A stretch of 64,000 bases of DNA from positions 310,001-374,000 of the forward strand of contig NZ_JAIWPG020000004.1 of assembly GCF_020532665.2 (NCBI RefSeq). Direction: 5' to 3'. The first letter of the stretch is position 1. Every line of letters starts with the position of its first letter. The notes under the pieces were generated by a model. That model was not told the origin of the DNA, did not search any database, and saw only the letters and a program-made list of their open reading frames with translations. Shown here piece after piece: positions 31,430 through 42,254 of this stretch. This DNA is from Lelliottia sp. WAP21. GTDB lineage: Bacteria; Pseudomonadota; Gammaproteobacteria; Enterobacterales; Enterobacteriaceae. Position numbers and translations under genes: made by a program.

Positions 31430-31483
31430 GCGCTTTCTTGTTTTACTGACGGAGCAGGTTAGCGCATTTTTTCTCATAGTAGC

Positions 31484-31495
31484 TGAAACGATTCA
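31484..31495 (+). promoter_or_regulatory. Cra (FruR) operator 2
   Basis: TGAAACGATTCA matches the Cra consensus at every fixed position. Its centre is 66 bases downstream of that of operator 1, and it ends 21 bases before the fruB start. Confidence 0.88.
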
Positions 31496-31516
31496 ATTCA
31501 GCAGGAGAGGAGAACT

Positions 31517-32647
31517 ATGTTCCAGTTATCAGTGCAGGACATTCACCCGGGCGAGCAGGCCGGTAATAAAGAAGAGGCTATTCGCCAGATCGCCGCTGCA
31601 CTTGTGCAGGCAGGTAATGTTGCGGACGGCTACGTAAATGGCATGCTCGCTCGCGAGCAACAGACGTCGACCTTCCTCGGAAATGGTATTGCCATTCCGC
31701 ATGGCACCACCGAGACCCGCGACCAGGTGCTGAAAACGGGCGTGCAGGTTTATCAGTTCCCGCAGGGGATTCTGTGGGGCGAAGGCCAGGTGGCGTATGT
31801 GGCTATCGGCATCGCCGCCAGCAGCGACGAGCATCTGGGGCTGCTGCGTCAGCTGACGCATGTTCTCAGTGACGACTCTGTAGCTGAACAGCTTAAATCT
31901 GCCACCACGGCGGAAGAGCTGCGCGCATTACTGATGGGTGAAAAACAGAGCGAAGCGCTGAAACTGGATAATGACACGCTGACCCTGGACGTTGTCGCGT
32001 CCGATCTGGTGACGTTACAGGCGCTTAATGCGGGCCGCCTGAAGGAAGCCGGGGCAGTGGAAACGGCTTTTGTGGCGCACGCCATCAATGAAAAGCCGTT
32101 AAACCTGGGCCAGGGCATCTGGCTGAACGACAGTGCTGAAGGCAATGTGCGTAGCGCGATTGCGGTCAGCCGGGCTGCAACGGCGTTTGACGTAGAAGGC
32201 GAAAGCGCCGCGCTGCTGGTCACCGTTTCGATGGCCGACGAACAGCCGGTCGCGGTACTGAAGCGCCTGAGCGATCTCTTGCTGAACGATAAAGCTAAAC
32301 ATTTGCTGAACGCGGATGCCGCCACCCTGCTGGCACTGCTGACGCAGGACGACGCGCTGACGGACGATCTGTTGAGCGCAGAATTTGTGGTGCGCAACGA
32401 GCATGGTTTACATGCGCGTCCGGGCACCATGCTGGTGAATACCATAAAGCAGTTTGAGAGTGAGATTACCGTGACTAACCTCGATGGATCGGGAAAACCG
32501 GCTAACGGCCGTAGTCTGATGAAAGTGGTGGCACTGGGCGTCAAAAAAGGCCATCGCCTGCGCTTTACCGCACAGGGAGCCGATGCTGAACAGGCGCTGA
32601 AGGCGATTGGCGATGCCATCGCGGCAGGTTTAGGGGAGGGCGCATAA
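31517..32647 (+). CDS. fruB: FruB, fructose PTS EIIA-HPr fusion (diphosphoryl transfer protein)
   Basis: 376 residues: a fructose-type EIIA domain (about 1-143, phospho-His in [13 protein letters not shown]), a central linker domain, and a C-terminal HPr-like FPr domain (about 285-376, phospho-His in [12 protein letters not shown]). It relays phosphate from enzyme I to FruA. AGGAGAGGAG precedes the ATG. The stop overlaps the fruK start by one base. Confidence 0.96.
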   Translation: MFQLSVQDIHPGEQAGNKEEAIRQIAAALVQAGNVADGYVNGMLAREQQTSTFLGNGIAIPHGTTETRDQVLKTGVQVYQFPQGILWGEGQVAYVAIGIAASSDEHLGLLRQLTHVLSDDSVAEQLKSATTAEELRALLMGEKQSEALKLDNDTLTLDVVASDLVTLQALNAGRLKEAGAVETAFVAHAINEKPLNLGQGIWLNDSAEGNVRSAIAVSRAATAFDVEGESAALLVTVSMADEQPVAVLKRLSDLLLNDKAKHLLNADAATLLALLTQDDALTDDLLSAEFVVRNEHGLHARPGTMLVNTIKQFESEITVTNLDGSGKPANGRSLMKVVALGVKKGHRLRFTAQGADAEQALKAIGDAIAAGLGEGA

Positions 32648-33585
32648 TGAGCAGACGTGTTGCCACTATTACGCTTAACCCCGCCTATGACCTGGTTGGC
32701 TTTTGCCCGGAGGTTGAACGTGGCGAGGTGAACCTGGTCCGAACGACCGGCCTGCACGCGGCAGGTAAAGGAATTAACGTTGCGAAGGTCCTTAAAGATT
32801 TAGGTATTGATGTCACCGTGGGGGGATTCCTCGGTAAAGACAACCAGGACGGTTTTCAGCAGTTGTTCAGCGAGCTGGGCATTGCGAACCGTTTTCAGGT
32901 GGTTCAGGGCCGCACGCGTATCAACGTTAAGCTGACTGAAAAAGATGGCGAAGTCACCGACCTGAATTTCTCCGGTTTTGAAGTGACCCCTGCCGACTGG
33001 GAGCGTTTTGTTAACGATTCTCTGACCTGGCTGGGTCAGTTCGACATGGTTTGCGTCAGCGGCAGTTTGCCGTCAGGCGTCAGCCCGGAGGCCTTCACCG
33101 ACTGGATGATGCGTCTGCGCAGTCAGTGTCCATGTATTATTTTCGACAGCAGCCGCGAAGCGCTGGTCGCCGGACTGAAAGCGTCACCGTGGCTGGTTAA
33201 GCCAAATCGTCGCGAACTGGAGATCTGGGCGGGCCGTAAGCTGCCAGAATTAAAAGATGTGATTGAAGCCGCCCATGCGCTGCGTGAACAGGGTATCGCT
33301 CATGTCGTGATTTCCCTGGGGGCAGAGGGCGCGCTGTGGGTTAACGCGTCGGGCGAATGGATCGCCAAACCACCGTCGGTGGAGGTTGTCAGTACCGTAG
33401 GGGCAGGGGATTCAATGGTGGGGGGCCTCATTTATGGCCTGCTGATGCGTGAATCCAGTGAACATACGTTACGTCTTGCAACCGCGGTGGCAGCCCTGGC
33501 CGTCAGCCAGAGCAATGTAGGCATTACCGAACGTACCCAGTTGGCCGCGATGATGGCGCGCGTTGACTTACAACCTTTTAACTAA
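32647..33585 (+). CDS. fruK: FruK, 1-phosphofructokinase
   Basis: 312 residues of the PfkB family. Signatures are GLHAAGKGINVAKVLKDLG near the N-terminus and STVGAGDSMVGGLIYG near residue 250, with the catalytic Asp in AGDS. It phosphorylates fructose-1-phosphate to fructose-1,6-bisphosphate. ATG 32647 shares one base with the fruB stop. Confidence 0.96.
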   Translation: MSRRVATITLNPAYDLVGFCPEVERGEVNLVRTTGLHAAGKGINVAKVLKDLGIDVTVGGFLGKDNQDGFQQLFSELGIANRFQVVQGRTRINVKLTEKDGEVTDLNFSGFEVTPADWERFVNDSLTWLGQFDMVCVSGSLPSGVSPEAFTDWMMRLRSQCPCIIFDSSREALVAGLKASPWLVKPNRRELEIWAGRKLPELKDVIEAAHALREQGIAHVVISLGAEGALWVNASGEWIAKPPSVEVVSTVGAGDSMVGGLIYGLLMRESSEHTLRLATAVAALAVSQSNVGITERTQLAAMMARVDLQPFN

Positions 33586-33601
33586 CAGCAGGAGAGGCAT
33601 A

Positions 33602-35287
33602 ATGAAAACGCTGCTGATCATTGATTCCGGTCTCGGACAGGCTCGCGCCTATATGGCGAAGACACTTCTGGGCGCGGCGGCACATAAAGCGCATGTTGAG
33701 ATTGTCGATAACCCGAATGATGCCGAACTGGCGATTGTTCTGGGTGACAAAATCCCCGCTGACAACGCGCTGAACGGCAAGAAAGTGTGGCTGGGCGATA
33801 TTAATCGCGCCGTGGCCCATCCTGAACTCTTCCTGAGTGAAGCGAAAGGCCATGCCGCCGTTTATACCGCCCCGGTGGACACCGCGGCTGTTACCACGAC
33901 GGGACCAAAACGTGTGGTGGCGATTACCGCATGTCCAACCGGTGTGGCGCATACCTTTATGGCGGCAGAAGCCATTGAAACCGAAGCGAAAAAACGCGGC
34001 TGGTGGGTGAAAGTTGAAACGCGCGGTTCCGTGGGGGCAGGCAATGCCATCACCCCGGAAGAGGTCGCTGAAGCCGATCTGGTGATTGTGGCGGCAGACA
34101 TCGAAGTGGATCTGGCGAAATTTGCCGGTAAGCCGATGTATCGCACCTCTACCGGACTGGCGCTGAAGAAAACGGCGCAGGAGTTTGATAAAGCGCTGGC
34201 AGAAGCGAAACCGTACCAGACATCGGCAAAATCCCAGACGGCTTCGGAAGGGAAAAAAGAGTCTGCTGGCGCCTATCGCCATCTGCTGACCGGTGTGTCA
34301 TACATGCTGCCAATGGTTGTGGCGGGTGGTTTATGTATTGCACTCTCCTTCGCGTTTGGTATTGAAGCCTTTAAGGAACCAGGCACTCTGGCGGCGGCGC
34401 TGATGCAAATCGGTGGCGGTTCTGCTTTTGCCCTGATGGTGCCCGTGCTGGCCGGATACATCGCCTTCTCCATTGCAGATCGCCCAGGTCTGACCCCGGG
34501 TTTAATCGGCGGTATGCTGGCGGTGAGCACTGGTTCAGGCTTTATCGGCGGTATCATTGCCGGCTTCCTGGCAGGTTATGTGGCAAAAGCCATCAGTTCT
34601 AAACTGAAATTGCCGCAAAGCATGGAAGCGCTGAAACCGATTCTGATCATTCCGCTGATTTCAAGCCTGGTGGTCGGCCTGGGTATGATCTACCTGATCG
34701 GTAAACCAGTTGCGGGCATCCTGGAAGGGTTGACTCACTGGCTGCAAACCATGGGGACGGCGAACGCGGTTCTGCTGGGGGCTATCCTCGGTGGCATGAT
34801 GTGTACTGATATGGGTGGTCCGGTTAACAAAGCGGCCTACGCCTTTGGTGTCGGCTTACTGAGTACCCAGACGTACGCTCCGATGGCGGCCATTATGGCA
34901 GCCGGTATGGTGCCACCGCTGGCGCTGGGTCTGGCGACAATCATTGCGCGCCGTAAGTTCGATACAGCACAACAGGAAGGTGGGAAAGCCGCGCTGGTGC
35001 TGGGGCTGTGCTTCATTACCGAGGGGGCAATTCCGTTTGCCGCTCGTGACCCAATGCGTGTATTGCCATGCTGTATCGTGGGGGGCGCGGTGACTGGCGC
35101 TATCTCCATGGCGATTGGTGCGAAACTGATGGCACCGCACGGTGGTCTGTTCGTACTGCTGATTCCTGGCGCCATTACCCCGGTTCTGGGTTATCTGTTC
35201 GCGATTATCGCCGGTACGCTGGTGGCGGGTCTCTCTTACGCAGTGCTGAAACGCCCGGAAGTGGAAGTGGTCGCCAAGGTCGCGTAA
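33602..35287 (+). CDS. fruA: FruA, fructose PTS EIIB'BC permease
   Basis: 561 residues: a degenerate EIIB' domain (1-about 85), an EIIB domain with phospho-Cys111 in ITACPTGVAHTFMAAEAIE, and an EIIC membrane domain (from about 225). It imports fructose as fructose-1-phosphate. The start ATG 33602 is preceded by AGGAGAGGC and lies 16 bases after the fruK stop; the frame is open slightly further upstream. fruBKA forms one operon. Confidence 0.96.
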   Translation: MKTLLIIDSGLGQARAYMAKTLLGAAAHKAHVEIVDNPNDAELAIVLGDKIPADNALNGKKVWLGDINRAVAHPELFLSEAKGHAAVYTAPVDTAAVTTTGPKRVVAITACPTGVAHTFMAAEAIETEAKKRGWWVKVETRGSVGAGNAITPEEVAEADLVIVAADIEVDLAKFAGKPMYRTSTGLALKKTAQEFDKALAEAKPYQTSAKSQTASEGKKESAGAYRHLLTGVSYMLPMVVAGGLCIALSFAFGIEAFKEPGTLAAALMQIGGGSAFALMVPVLAGYIAFSIADRPGLTPGLIGGMLAVSTGSGFIGGIIAGFLAGYVAKAISSKLKLPQSMEALKPILIIPLISSLVVGLGMIYLIGKPVAGILEGLTHWLQTMGTANAVLLGAILGGMMCTDMGGPVNKAAYAFGVGLLSTQTYAPMAAIMAAGMVPPLALGLATIIARRKFDTAQQEGGKAALVLGLCFITEGAIPFAARDPMRVLPCCIVGGAVTGAISMAIGAKLMAPHGGLFVLLIPGAITPVLGYLFAIIAGTLVAGLSYAVLKRPEVEVVAKVA

Positions 35288-35295
35288 AACAAGTG

Positions 35296-35362
35296 TCGGG
35301 TGGCGGCGTTGCCTCACCCGACCGACAAAAAAGCCGGGTGCGACTGCAACCCGGCTTTTTTT
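35296..35362. terminator. Terminator region between fruA and nfo
   Basis: GCCGGGT (35333-35339) and ACCCGGC (35349-35355) form a stem with an A-run before and a seven-T run after, usable in both directions. A second inverted repeat (TCGGGTG with CACCCGA, 35296-35322) lies on the fruA side. Confidence 0.87.
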
Positions 35363-36218
35363 ATGCCATCTGTTCTGCTGTTTGTTGTGCTTTCAGCCAG
35401 GCGATCTCTTCTGCCCAGATATCCGGGTTAACGGTTTCCAATACCATAGGAATGCCGTCGAAACGTGGGTCCTGCATGATATAGCGGAACGCGTCGTGGC
35501 CGATATTGCCTTCGCCGAGGCTGTGGTGACGGTCAACGCGGCTGCCAAAAGCGCTTTTAGCATCGTTGAGATGCATCCCACGCAGGTATTTGAATCCAAC
35601 AATACGCTCAAATTCCGCGAACGTATTTTCGCACGCTTCCAGACTCCGCAGATCGTACCCTGCCGCGAACGCATGGCAGGTGTCGATGCAAACGCCGACA
35701 CGCGATTTGTCTTCCACGCCGTCAATGATGGCCGCCAGATGCTCAAATTTGAAGCCCAGGTTGCTCCCTTGTCCGGCGGTATTTTCAATCACTGCGGTGA
35801 CGCCCTGAGTCTGTGCCAGTGCGATATTGATCGACTCGGCAATGCGCGCCAGACAGGCATCCTCATCAATTTGCATCAGGTGGCTACCCGGGTGGAAGTT
35901 CAGCAGCGTCAGGCCAAGCTGCTCGCAGCGCTGAAGTTCATCCAGGAAGGCATCGCGGGATTTCTCCAGCGCTTCATGAACCGGATGACCAAGATTAATC
36001 AGATAGCTGTCATGCGGAAGGATTTGCCCTGGGCCGTAATGGTATTTTTCACAGGCGGCTTTGAAATCATCGATGATCTCCGCCGTCAGCGGAGCCGCGC
36101 GCCACTGGCGCTGGTTTTTGGTGAACAGGGCGAAAGCCGTCGCCTCGATTTCGGCAGCGCGAATGGCCGCATTTGCCAGGCCACCCGCAGCGCTGACGTG
36201 CGCTCCAACATATTTCAT
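35361..36218 (-). CDS. nfo: Nfo, endonuclease IV
   Basis: 285 residues, the length of E. coli endonuclease IV. The AP-endonuclease family 2 signatures are present: [43 protein letters not shown] and [24 protein letters not shown], which supply the three-zinc site. It cuts DNA at abasic sites and oxidised ends. In E. coli a block of nucleoside and pseudouridine genes lies between fruA and nfo; here the two are adjacent. Confidence 0.96.
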   Translation of the reverse strand: MKYVGAHVSAAGGLANAAIRAAEIEATAFALFTKNQRQWRAAPLTAEIIDDFKAACEKYHYGPGQILPHDSYLINLGHPVHEALEKSRDAFLDELQRCEQLGLTLLNFHPGSHLMQIDEDACLARIAESINIALAQTQGVTAVIENTAGQGSNLGFKFEHLAAIIDGVEDKSRVGVCIDTCHAFAAGYDLRSLEACENTFAEFERIVGFKYLRGMHLNDAKSAFGSRVDRHHSLGEGNIGHDAFRYIMQDPRFDGIPMVLETVNPDIWAEEIAWLKAQQTAEQMA

Positions 36219-36281
36219 AAAGGGACTCCTGTTAACCCGAAACGCGTATGATAGGGGTTAACAGGAGAAGGATGAAGTGGT

Positions 36282-37328
36282 TTATGCCATCAGGCTGTGA
36301 ACGGCCAGGTTAATGACGCCGCCGCCCACAATCAGCCAGACAAAAAGCATCAGCGCCATCAGCAGCGGTTTGGCACCGGCTTTTTTCAGCGCGCTGACGT
36401 GGGTGGTCACGCCCAGCGCCGCCATCGCCATAGCCAGCAGGACCGTATCCAGCGTGACCAGCATCTCAACCACCGCGTTTGGCAGCAGATGGAAGGAGTT
36501 GAACACGGCGACCACGATAAACAGAATGGCAAACCACGGCACGGTGATTTTGCTTTTCTCGCCTTTCCCGGCAGGCGTGAGCTGTTTGACCCGCGCAGCC
36601 AGAATAAGCAGGAATGGAGCCAGCATCATCACGCGCAGCATTTTGGCAATGACCGCGGCGTTTTCCGCTTCCGGGCTAACGGCATGGCCGGCGGCAACCA
36701 CCTGCGCCACTTCATGCATCGTCGACCCCATATAGATGCCGTAAGCCTCAGGCGTAAACCAGTGAGCCAGCAGGGGATACATCGCCGGATAGAGGAAAAT
36801 CGCCAGCGTACCAAAGATAACCACGGTGGCCACGGCGACGGTCACTTTACTGGATTCGGCTTTCACCACCGGTTCTGTGGCGAGCACGGCGGCTGCCCCA
36901 CAAATACTGCTCCCGGCACCGATCAGCCAGCTGGTGTGTTTATCCAGGCCAAAAATTTTCTGTCCAATAAAGCACGCCAGCAGAAAGGTGCTGGTCAACG
37001 TCAAAACGTCGATAACTATCCCGCTTACGCCCACGTCGGCAATTTGCGCGAAGGTGAGGCGGAAACCATAAAGAATAATCCCCAGGCGCAGCAGGTGTTG
37101 CTTGGCGAAAATGATCCCGCCATCGCACGGCTTTGCAATCTGAGGATAAAACGTATTACCCACGACCATGCCGAGTAAAATCGCGAGGGTTAATGCGCTA
37201 AAACCTGCGCCTGCCACGGCCTGAATGCTGCCTCCCCATAATGCGACGCCCGCAATCGCAGCGCTAAGCGCCACGCCCGGCACAAAGTGCCACACTGTAC
37301 GATGATGTTGTAGGGTGAGTGCTGTCAT
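36282..37328 (-). CDS. yeiH: YeiH, UPF0324 membrane protein
   Basis: 348 residues with about 10 hydrophobic segments, of the UPF0324 (YeiH/YadS-type) family; blocks such as GAGSSICGAAAVLATEPVVKAES and GSTMHEVAQVVAAGHAV are conserved. It is an inner-membrane protein proposed to be a transporter of unconfirmed substrate, linked in some species to sulfite through YeiE. It is divergent from yeiE, the usual arrangement for a LysR target. Confidence 0.9.
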   Translation of the reverse strand: MTALTLQHHRTVWHFVPGVALSAAIAGVALWGGSIQAVAGAGFSALTLAILLGMVVGNTFYPQIAKPCDGGIIFAKQHLLRLGIILYGFRLTFAQIADVGVSGIVIDVLTLTSTFLLACFIGQKIFGLDKHTSWLIGAGSSICGAAAVLATEPVVKAESSKVTVAVATVVIFGTLAIFLYPAMYPLLAHWFTPEAYGIYMGSTMHEVAQVVAAGHAVSPEAENAAVIAKMLRVMMLAPFLLILAARVKQLTPAGKGEKSKITVPWFAILFIVVAVFNSFHLLPNAVVEMLVTLDTVLLAMAMAALGVTTHVSALKKAGAKPLLMALMLFVWLIVGGGVINLAVHSLMA

Positions 37329-37426
37329 AACCTTCTCCTTTGTCTGGCTAAAAGGTTACGGCGATCTGGCTTAAAAATAAAATTGATTATATATTTATAA
37401 TTAATCTTTATAAGTGGTAAGCAACC

Positions 37427-38293
37427 ATGCACATAACCTTACGCCAGCTCGAAGTCTTTGCTGAAGTGCTGAAAAGCGGATCGACAACGCAGGCTTCACA
37501 AATGTTGGCTCTCTCTCAGTCGGCGGTCAGCGCCGCATTAACCGATCTTGAAGGCCAGTTAGGCGTACAGCTTTTCGACAGGGTAGGGAAGCGGCTGGTG
37601 GTGAATGAACATGGTCGTTTGCTCTACCCTCGTGCGCTGGCTTTGCTTGAGCAGACGACAGAAATAGAGCAGCTGTTTCGCGAGGACAACGGTGCGATAC
37701 GCGTTTTTGCCAGTAGCACCATCGGCAACTATATCCTGCCGGAAGTGATCGCCCGTTACCGCCGGGATTTTCCCACTCTCCCGCTGGAGATGAGCGTAGG
37801 AAATAGTCAGGACGTGATTAACGCGATTATCGACTTTCGTGTCGACATTGGTCTTATTGAAGGGCCATGCCATAACGTCGATATCATTGCCGAGCCGTGG
37901 CTGGAAGATGAACTGGTGGTCTTTGCGTCTCCGGCATCCGAGTTACGGCAGGGAAAAGTCACACTGGAACGTCTGGCGCAAGCTCCCTGGATCTTGCGTG
38001 AACACGGTTCCGGCACGCGTGAAATCGTTGATTATCTGCTGCTCTCTCATTTACCGCAGTTCCGTTTAGGTATGGAACTGGGAAATTCAGAAGCCATCAA
38101 ACACGCGGTGCGTCATGGTCTGGGGATCAGCTGCTTGTCCCGCCGGGTGATAGCCGAGCAGCTGGAGAGCGGCTCGCTGGTCGAAATACCGGTTCCGTTA
38201 CCGAAACTGGTGCGCACGCTGTGGTGTATCCACCATCGTCAGAAACACCTTTCCAACGCCTTACAGCGTTTTTTACGCTACTGCGAGATCTAG
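37427..38293 (+). CDS. yeiE: YeiE, LysR-family transcription regulator
   Basis: 288 residues. The N-terminal winged helix-turn-helix reads [57 protein letters not shown], followed by a type-2 periplasmic-binding-like effector domain (from about 90). In E. coli and relatives YeiE has been tied to sulfite sensing and motility. The 98-base gap to divergent yeiH is AT-rich near the start and should hold its operator. Confidence 0.92.
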   Translation: MHITLRQLEVFAEVLKSGSTTQASQMLALSQSAVSAALTDLEGQLGVQLFDRVGKRLVVNEHGRLLYPRALALLEQTTEIEQLFREDNGAIRVFASSTIGNYILPEVIARYRRDFPTLPLEMSVGNSQDVINAIIDFRVDIGLIEGPCHNVDIIAEPWLEDELVVFASPASELRQGKVTLERLAQAPWILREHGSGTREIVDYLLLSHLPQFRLGMELGNSEAIKHAVRHGLGISCLSRRVIAEQLESGSLVEIPVPLPKLVRTLWCIHHRQKHLSNALQRFLRYCEI

Positions 38294-38423
38294 CTGAGAC
38301 TCAGCTTTGCTAATAATCCTGGACGGGTCATGAAGCTCTCTTATAACTGCGCATTTCTGCCAGATGGAACGCTTATCGTCTGCTACAATCGCGCCTCATT
38401 TATTGAAGGGACAGCATTTTTAT

Positions 38424-39893
38424 ATGGTTTCAGAAACTAAAACCACAGAAGCGCCCGCGCTACGTCGCGCACTGAAGGCGCGTCACCTGACGATGATTGC
38501 CATTGGCGGTTCTATCGGTACAGGTCTTTTCGTCGCCTCTGGCGCGACAATTTCAGCGGCAGGCCCGGGTGGCGCGCTGTTTTCTTATATCCTGATTGGT
38601 TTGATGGTCTATTTTCTGATGACCAGCCTGGGTGAACTTGCGGCCTACATGCCGGTATCCGGTTCCTTTTCGACCTATGGCCAAAAGTATGTGGAAGAAG
38701 GTTTCGGCTTCGCGCTGGGCTGGAACTACTGGTACAACTGGGCGGTCACCATCGCTGTTGACTTAGTGGCGGCACAGCTGGTGATGACCTGGTGGTTCCC
38801 CGATACGCCGGGCTGGATCTGGAGTGCTTTATTCCTCGCGGTCATTTTCCTGCTTAACTACATTTCTGTACGCGGCTTCGGTGAAGCGGAGTACTGGTTC
38901 TCGCTCATCAAAGTTACCACCGTCATTATCTTTATTGTGGTTGGCGTGGCGATGATTGTCGGTATCTTCAAAGGCGCGCAACCGGCGGGCTGGAGTAACT
39001 GGGAGATAGGCGACGCGCCGTTTGCGGGTGGCTTTGCGGCAATGATTGGCGTGGCGATGATCGTCGGTTTCTCTTTCCAGGGAACTGAGCTGATTGGTAT
39101 TGCCGCCGGTGAATCTGAAGATCCTGAAAAGAACATTCCGCGCGCGGTGCGCCAGGTGTTCTGGCGTATCCTGCTGTTCTATGTATTCGCGATCCTCATT
39201 ATCAGCCTGATTATTCCTTATACCGATCCGAGCCTGCTGCGTAACGATGTGAAAGACATCAGCGTCAGTCCGTTTACCCTGGTCTTCCAGCATGCGGGTC
39301 TGCTCTCCGCGGCAGCGGTGATGAACGCCGTGATCCTGACCGCCGTGCTTTCTGCGGGTAACTCCGGGATGTATGCCTCCACCCGTATGCTCTATACGCT
39401 GGCGTGTGATGGCAAAGCGCCGCGTATTTTCGCTAAATTGTCCCGTGGCGGTGTGCCGCGTAACGCGCTGTATGCAACCACGGTGGTGGCGGGGCTGTGC
39501 TTCCTGACCTCTATGTTTGGCAACCAGACGGTTTACCTGTGGCTGCTTAATACGTCAGGTATGACGGGCTTTATCGCCTGGCTGGGGATTGCCATCAGCC
39601 ATTATCGTTTTCGTCGCGGCTATGTCATGCAAGGTCACGATATCAACGATCTGCCGTACCGTTCAGGCTTCTTCCCGCTTGGGCCCATCTTCGCCTTTGT
39701 TTTGTGTCTGATTATTACACTCGGCCAGAACTACGAAGCCTTCCTGTCAGATACCATTGACTGGGGCGGCGTGATGGCAACCTACATCGGTATCCCGCTG
39801 TTCCTGATTATCTGGTTCGGCTACAAGCTGTCAAAAGGCACTCGCTTCGTCCGCTATAGCGAAATGGATTTCCCAGGACGATTTAAAAAATAA
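38424..39893 (+). CDS. lysP: LysP, lysine-specific permease
   Basis: 489 residues from ATG 38424, the E. coli length. It is an APC-superfamily transporter with 12 helices and the conserved TM1 region AIGGSIGTGLFVASGATIS, followed by LGELAAYMPVSGSF and AGESEDPEKNIPRA. It brings lysine in with protons and in E. coli also restrains the CadC regulator. The frame is open 20 codons upstream, without family similarity. A strong terminator follows. Confidence 0.95.
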   Translation: MVSETKTTEAPALRRALKARHLTMIAIGGSIGTGLFVASGATISAAGPGGALFSYILIGLMVYFLMTSLGELAAYMPVSGSFSTYGQKYVEEGFGFALGWNYWYNWAVTIAVDLVAAQLVMTWWFPDTPGWIWSALFLAVIFLLNYISVRGFGEAEYWFSLIKVTTVIIFIVVGVAMIVGIFKGAQPAGWSNWEIGDAPFAGGFAAMIGVAMIVGFSFQGTELIGIAAGESEDPEKNIPRAVRQVFWRILLFYVFAILIISLIIPYTDPSLLRNDVKDISVSPFTLVFQHAGLLSAAAVMNAVILTAVLSAGNSGMYASTRMLYTLACDGKAPRIFAKLSRGGVPRNALYATTVVAGLCFLTSMFGNQTVYLWLLNTSGMTGFIAWLGIAISHYRFRRGYVMQGHDINDLPYRSGFFPLGPIFAFVLCLIITLGQNYEAFLSDTIDWGGVMATYIGIPLFLIIWFGYKLSKGTRFVRYSEMDFPGRFKK

Positions 39894-39911
39894 CCGCAAC
39901 GCCTCTCTTTG

Positions 39912-39936
39912 GCCCGCTCCCTGAGCGGGCTTTTTT
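39912..39936 (+). terminator. Intrinsic terminator of lysP
   Basis: GCCCGCTC and GAGCGGGC pair around a three-base loop and are followed by six T bases. Confidence 0.92.
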
Positions 39937-39975
39937 ATGTCCACAGTATGTAGAAATGACATAATTATTAACAAT

Positions 39976-39994
39976 TGAATTGATAATCGTTATC
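39976..39994 (+). promoter_or_regulatory. Fur box upstream of cirA
   Basis: The segment matches 14 of 19 positions of the Fur consensus, with GATAATCGTTATC (39982-39994) matching 12 of its last 13. It lies about 190 bases before cirA, an iron-repressed gene in E. coli. Confidence 0.75.
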
Positions 39995-40183
39995 GTTTGC
40001 TTTATCGTTACGCGCATTAAAAGATGCATTCAGGATCAGGCATCGCGTGCCGCATAAACCCAGGCACGACTGCCATACCTGCACATAAACACACAACCGA
40101 CCCGCCAAAGACGCGGGCGGATAGCAATGCACTGTGAGCAATAATTATTTGATATTGTTGTGTTTACCTCATGGAGATATGGA

Positions 40184-42154
40184 ATGTTTAGGTTGAATCC
40201 CTTCGTCAGGGGAGGACTGTGCGCGTCCGCTCTGTCCCTGACCCTGCCTGTCGTTGCGGCCGAGTCCGGCGATACAATGGTGGTGACTGCATCCGCCAGT
40301 GAACAAAATCTGAAAGATGCCCCCGCCAGTATCAGCGTAATTACTCAACAGGATCTGCAACGCAAGCCGGTGAACAACCTGAAAGACGTGTTGCGGGAAG
40401 TACCGGGTGTGCAATTAACGAACGAAGGGGATAACCGCAAAGGCGTGAGTATTCGTGGCCTGGACAGCAGCTATACGCTCATCCTGGTTGACGGGAAGCG
40501 CGTCAACTCGCGGAACGCCGTATTCCGTCACAACGATTTTGACCTTAACTGGATCCCGGTCGATGCCATCGAACGTATCGAGGTGGTGCGCGGACCGATG
40601 TCCTCGCTTTACGGGTCGGATGCTCTGGGCGGTGTGGTCAACATCATCACCAAAAAAATCGGCCAGAAATGGACCGGCAGCCTGACGGCAGACACCACCA
40701 TTCAGGAGCATCGCGATCGCGGTGATACCTATAACGGCCAGTTTTATACCAGTGGTCCTTTGATTGACGGCGTGCTGGGCCTGAAGGCATACGGCAGCCT
40801 GTCGAAACGTGAAAAAGACGACCAGCAATCCTCAGACACCTCCGCCACCGGTCAAACGCCCCGCATTGAAGGCTTTACCAGCCGCGACGGAAATGTGGAG
40901 TTCGCCTGGACTCCAGATGAAAATCATGACTTTACCGCCGGGTATGGCTTTGATCGTCAGGACCGCGATTCTGACTCACTCGACCAAAACCGTCTTGAAC
41001 GTCAAAACTACTCGCTGAGCCACAACGGACGCTGGAATGTCGGCAGCAGTGAGCTGAAATTCTACGGTGAGAAAGTCGATAACAAAAACCCGGGCAACAG
41101 CAGTGCCATTACCGCCGAAAGTACGGCCGTGGACGGTAAATACGTCCTGCCTCTGGGCGAGATCAACCAGTTATTCACGGTGGGTGGGGAATGGCGTCAC
41201 GATGCGTTAAAAGATCCGGTTAACCTGACCGGCGGCTCTAGCAGCAAGACTTCGGCTAGCCAGTACGCCCTGTTTATTGAAGATGAATGGCGGATCTTTG
41301 AGCCGCTGGCGCTGACCACCGGTGTACGTATGGACGATCATGAAACCTACGGCGATCACTGGAGTCCGCGCGCCTATCTCGTCTATAACGCCACCGACAC
41401 CGTGACCATCAAAGGGGGCTGGGCAACGGCATTTAAAGCCCCTTCACTGTTGCAGTTAAGCCCGGACTGGACCACGGGATCGTGCCGCGGTGCCTGTGAA
41501 ATTGTCGGTAGCCCGGATCTCAAACCTGAAACCAGCGAAAGCGTTGAACTGGGACTTTACTATGCCGGGGAAGAGGGTTTCTTAGAAGGTGTACAGGCCA
41601 GCATTACAACCTTCCAGAACGATGTGGATGACCGTATTAGTATTTTGCGCACATCAAACGTGGATCAGGCGCAAAGTTATCCTAACTATGTCGGTCTTAA
41701 TGCCGACGGCGAGCCGATTTTCCGGTACTACAACGTCAACAAGGCGCGTATCCGTGGAGTGGAAACAGAGCTGAAATTCCCGCTGGCGGAAGACTGGAAA
41801 ATGACGCTGAATTACACTTACAACGACGGGCGCGATATCAGTAACGGTGGAAACAAGCCGCTGTCAGATCTGCCGTTCCATACCGCAAATGGTACCGTCG
41901 ACTGGCAGGCCTCTCAGGCCTGGTCGTTCTATGTTCAGGGCAACTATACGGGTGAGAAACGCACGGTAACCGATGGCGACGCGACGCCTGGCGGTTATGT
42001 GGTGTGGAATACCGGCGCAGCCTGGCAGGCGACGAAAAACGTCAAGCTGCGTGCAGGCGTGCAAAACCTGCTCGATAAAGACCTGAGCCGTGATGACTAC
42101 AGCTACACGGAAGATGGCCGCCGTTACTTTATGGCGGTGGATTACCGGTTCTGA
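40184..42154 (+). CDS. cirA: CirA, TonB-dependent catecholate siderophore/colicin I receptor
   Basis: 656 residues from ATG 40184 ([25 protein letters not shown] signal peptide). The TonB box is DTMVVTASA, followed by a plug domain (about 45-160, [62 protein letters not shown]) and a 22-strand barrel ending in aromatic YRF. It imports ferric catecholates and linear enterobactin breakdown products. A Fur box and a leader of roughly 190 bases with a GC hairpin (40101-40120) precede it. The variable loop near 41630-41740 differs from E. coli. Confidence 0.95.
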   Translation: MFRLNPFVRGGLCASALSLTLPVVAAESGDTMVVTASASEQNLKDAPASISVITQQDLQRKPVNNLKDVLREVPGVQLTNEGDNRKGVSIRGLDSSYTLILVDGKRVNSRNAVFRHNDFDLNWIPVDAIERIEVVRGPMSSLYGSDALGGVVNIITKKIGQKWTGSLTADTTIQEHRDRGDTYNGQFYTSGPLIDGVLGLKAYGSLSKREKDDQQSSDTSATGQTPRIEGFTSRDGNVEFAWTPDENHDFTAGYGFDRQDRDSDSLDQNRLERQNYSLSHNGRWNVGSSELKFYGEKVDNKNPGNSSAITAESTAVDGKYVLPLGEINQLFTVGGEWRHDALKDPVNLTGGSSSKTSASQYALFIEDEWRIFEPLALTTGVRMDDHETYGDHWSPRAYLVYNATDTVTIKGGWATAFKAPSLLQLSPDWTTGSCRGACEIVGSPDLKPETSESVELGLYYAGEEGFLEGVQASITTFQNDVDDRISILRTSNVDQAQSYPNYVGLNADGEPIFRYYNVNKARIRGVETELKFPLAEDWKMTLNYTYNDGRDISNGGNKPLSDLPFHTANGTVDWQASQAWSFYVQGNYTGEKRTVTDGDATPGGYVVWNTGAAWQATKNVKLRAGVQNLLDKDLSRDDYSYTEDGRRYFMAVDYRF

Positions 42155-42185
42155 TGAAGTGATCAGCGCCGGTAAAAGTGATAGC

Positions 42186-42211
42186 AAAACGGCAACGTAA
42201 GTTGCCGTTTT
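42186..42211. terminator. Bidirectional terminator between cirA and yeiG
   Basis: AAAACGGCAAC pairs perfectly with GTTGCCGTTTT around GTAA. It lies between two converging genes and gives a T-rich 3' side in both directions. Confidence 0.87.
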
Positions 42212-42254
42212 TAATGCCTGCTTCCTCTCTTACAGGAGAAGAGACAGGCCACGC

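Larger units (their letters stand above)
31151..31516. other. 366-base divergent regulatory region setB/fruB
   Basis: There is no coding frame of note. It holds two Cra operators near fruB and must carry promoters for both setB and fruBKA. The setB-proximal half shows no further recognisable site. Confidence 0.55.

Noticed and set aside
31849..32757. 302-codon minus-strand frame opposite fruB
   Set aside because: Ser/Ala-rich shadow of the fruB reading frame, with no ribosome site and no similarity.
35382..36251. 289-codon open frame on the plus strand opposite nfo
   Set aside because: It lies wholly antisense to the well-conserved nfo gene and its translation resembles nothing known; long antisense frames are common in GC-rich genes.
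36297..37178. 293-codon open frame opposite yeiH
   Set aside because: It is antisense to a conserved membrane protein and its His/Gln-rich translation is a typical shadow of hydrophobic codons.
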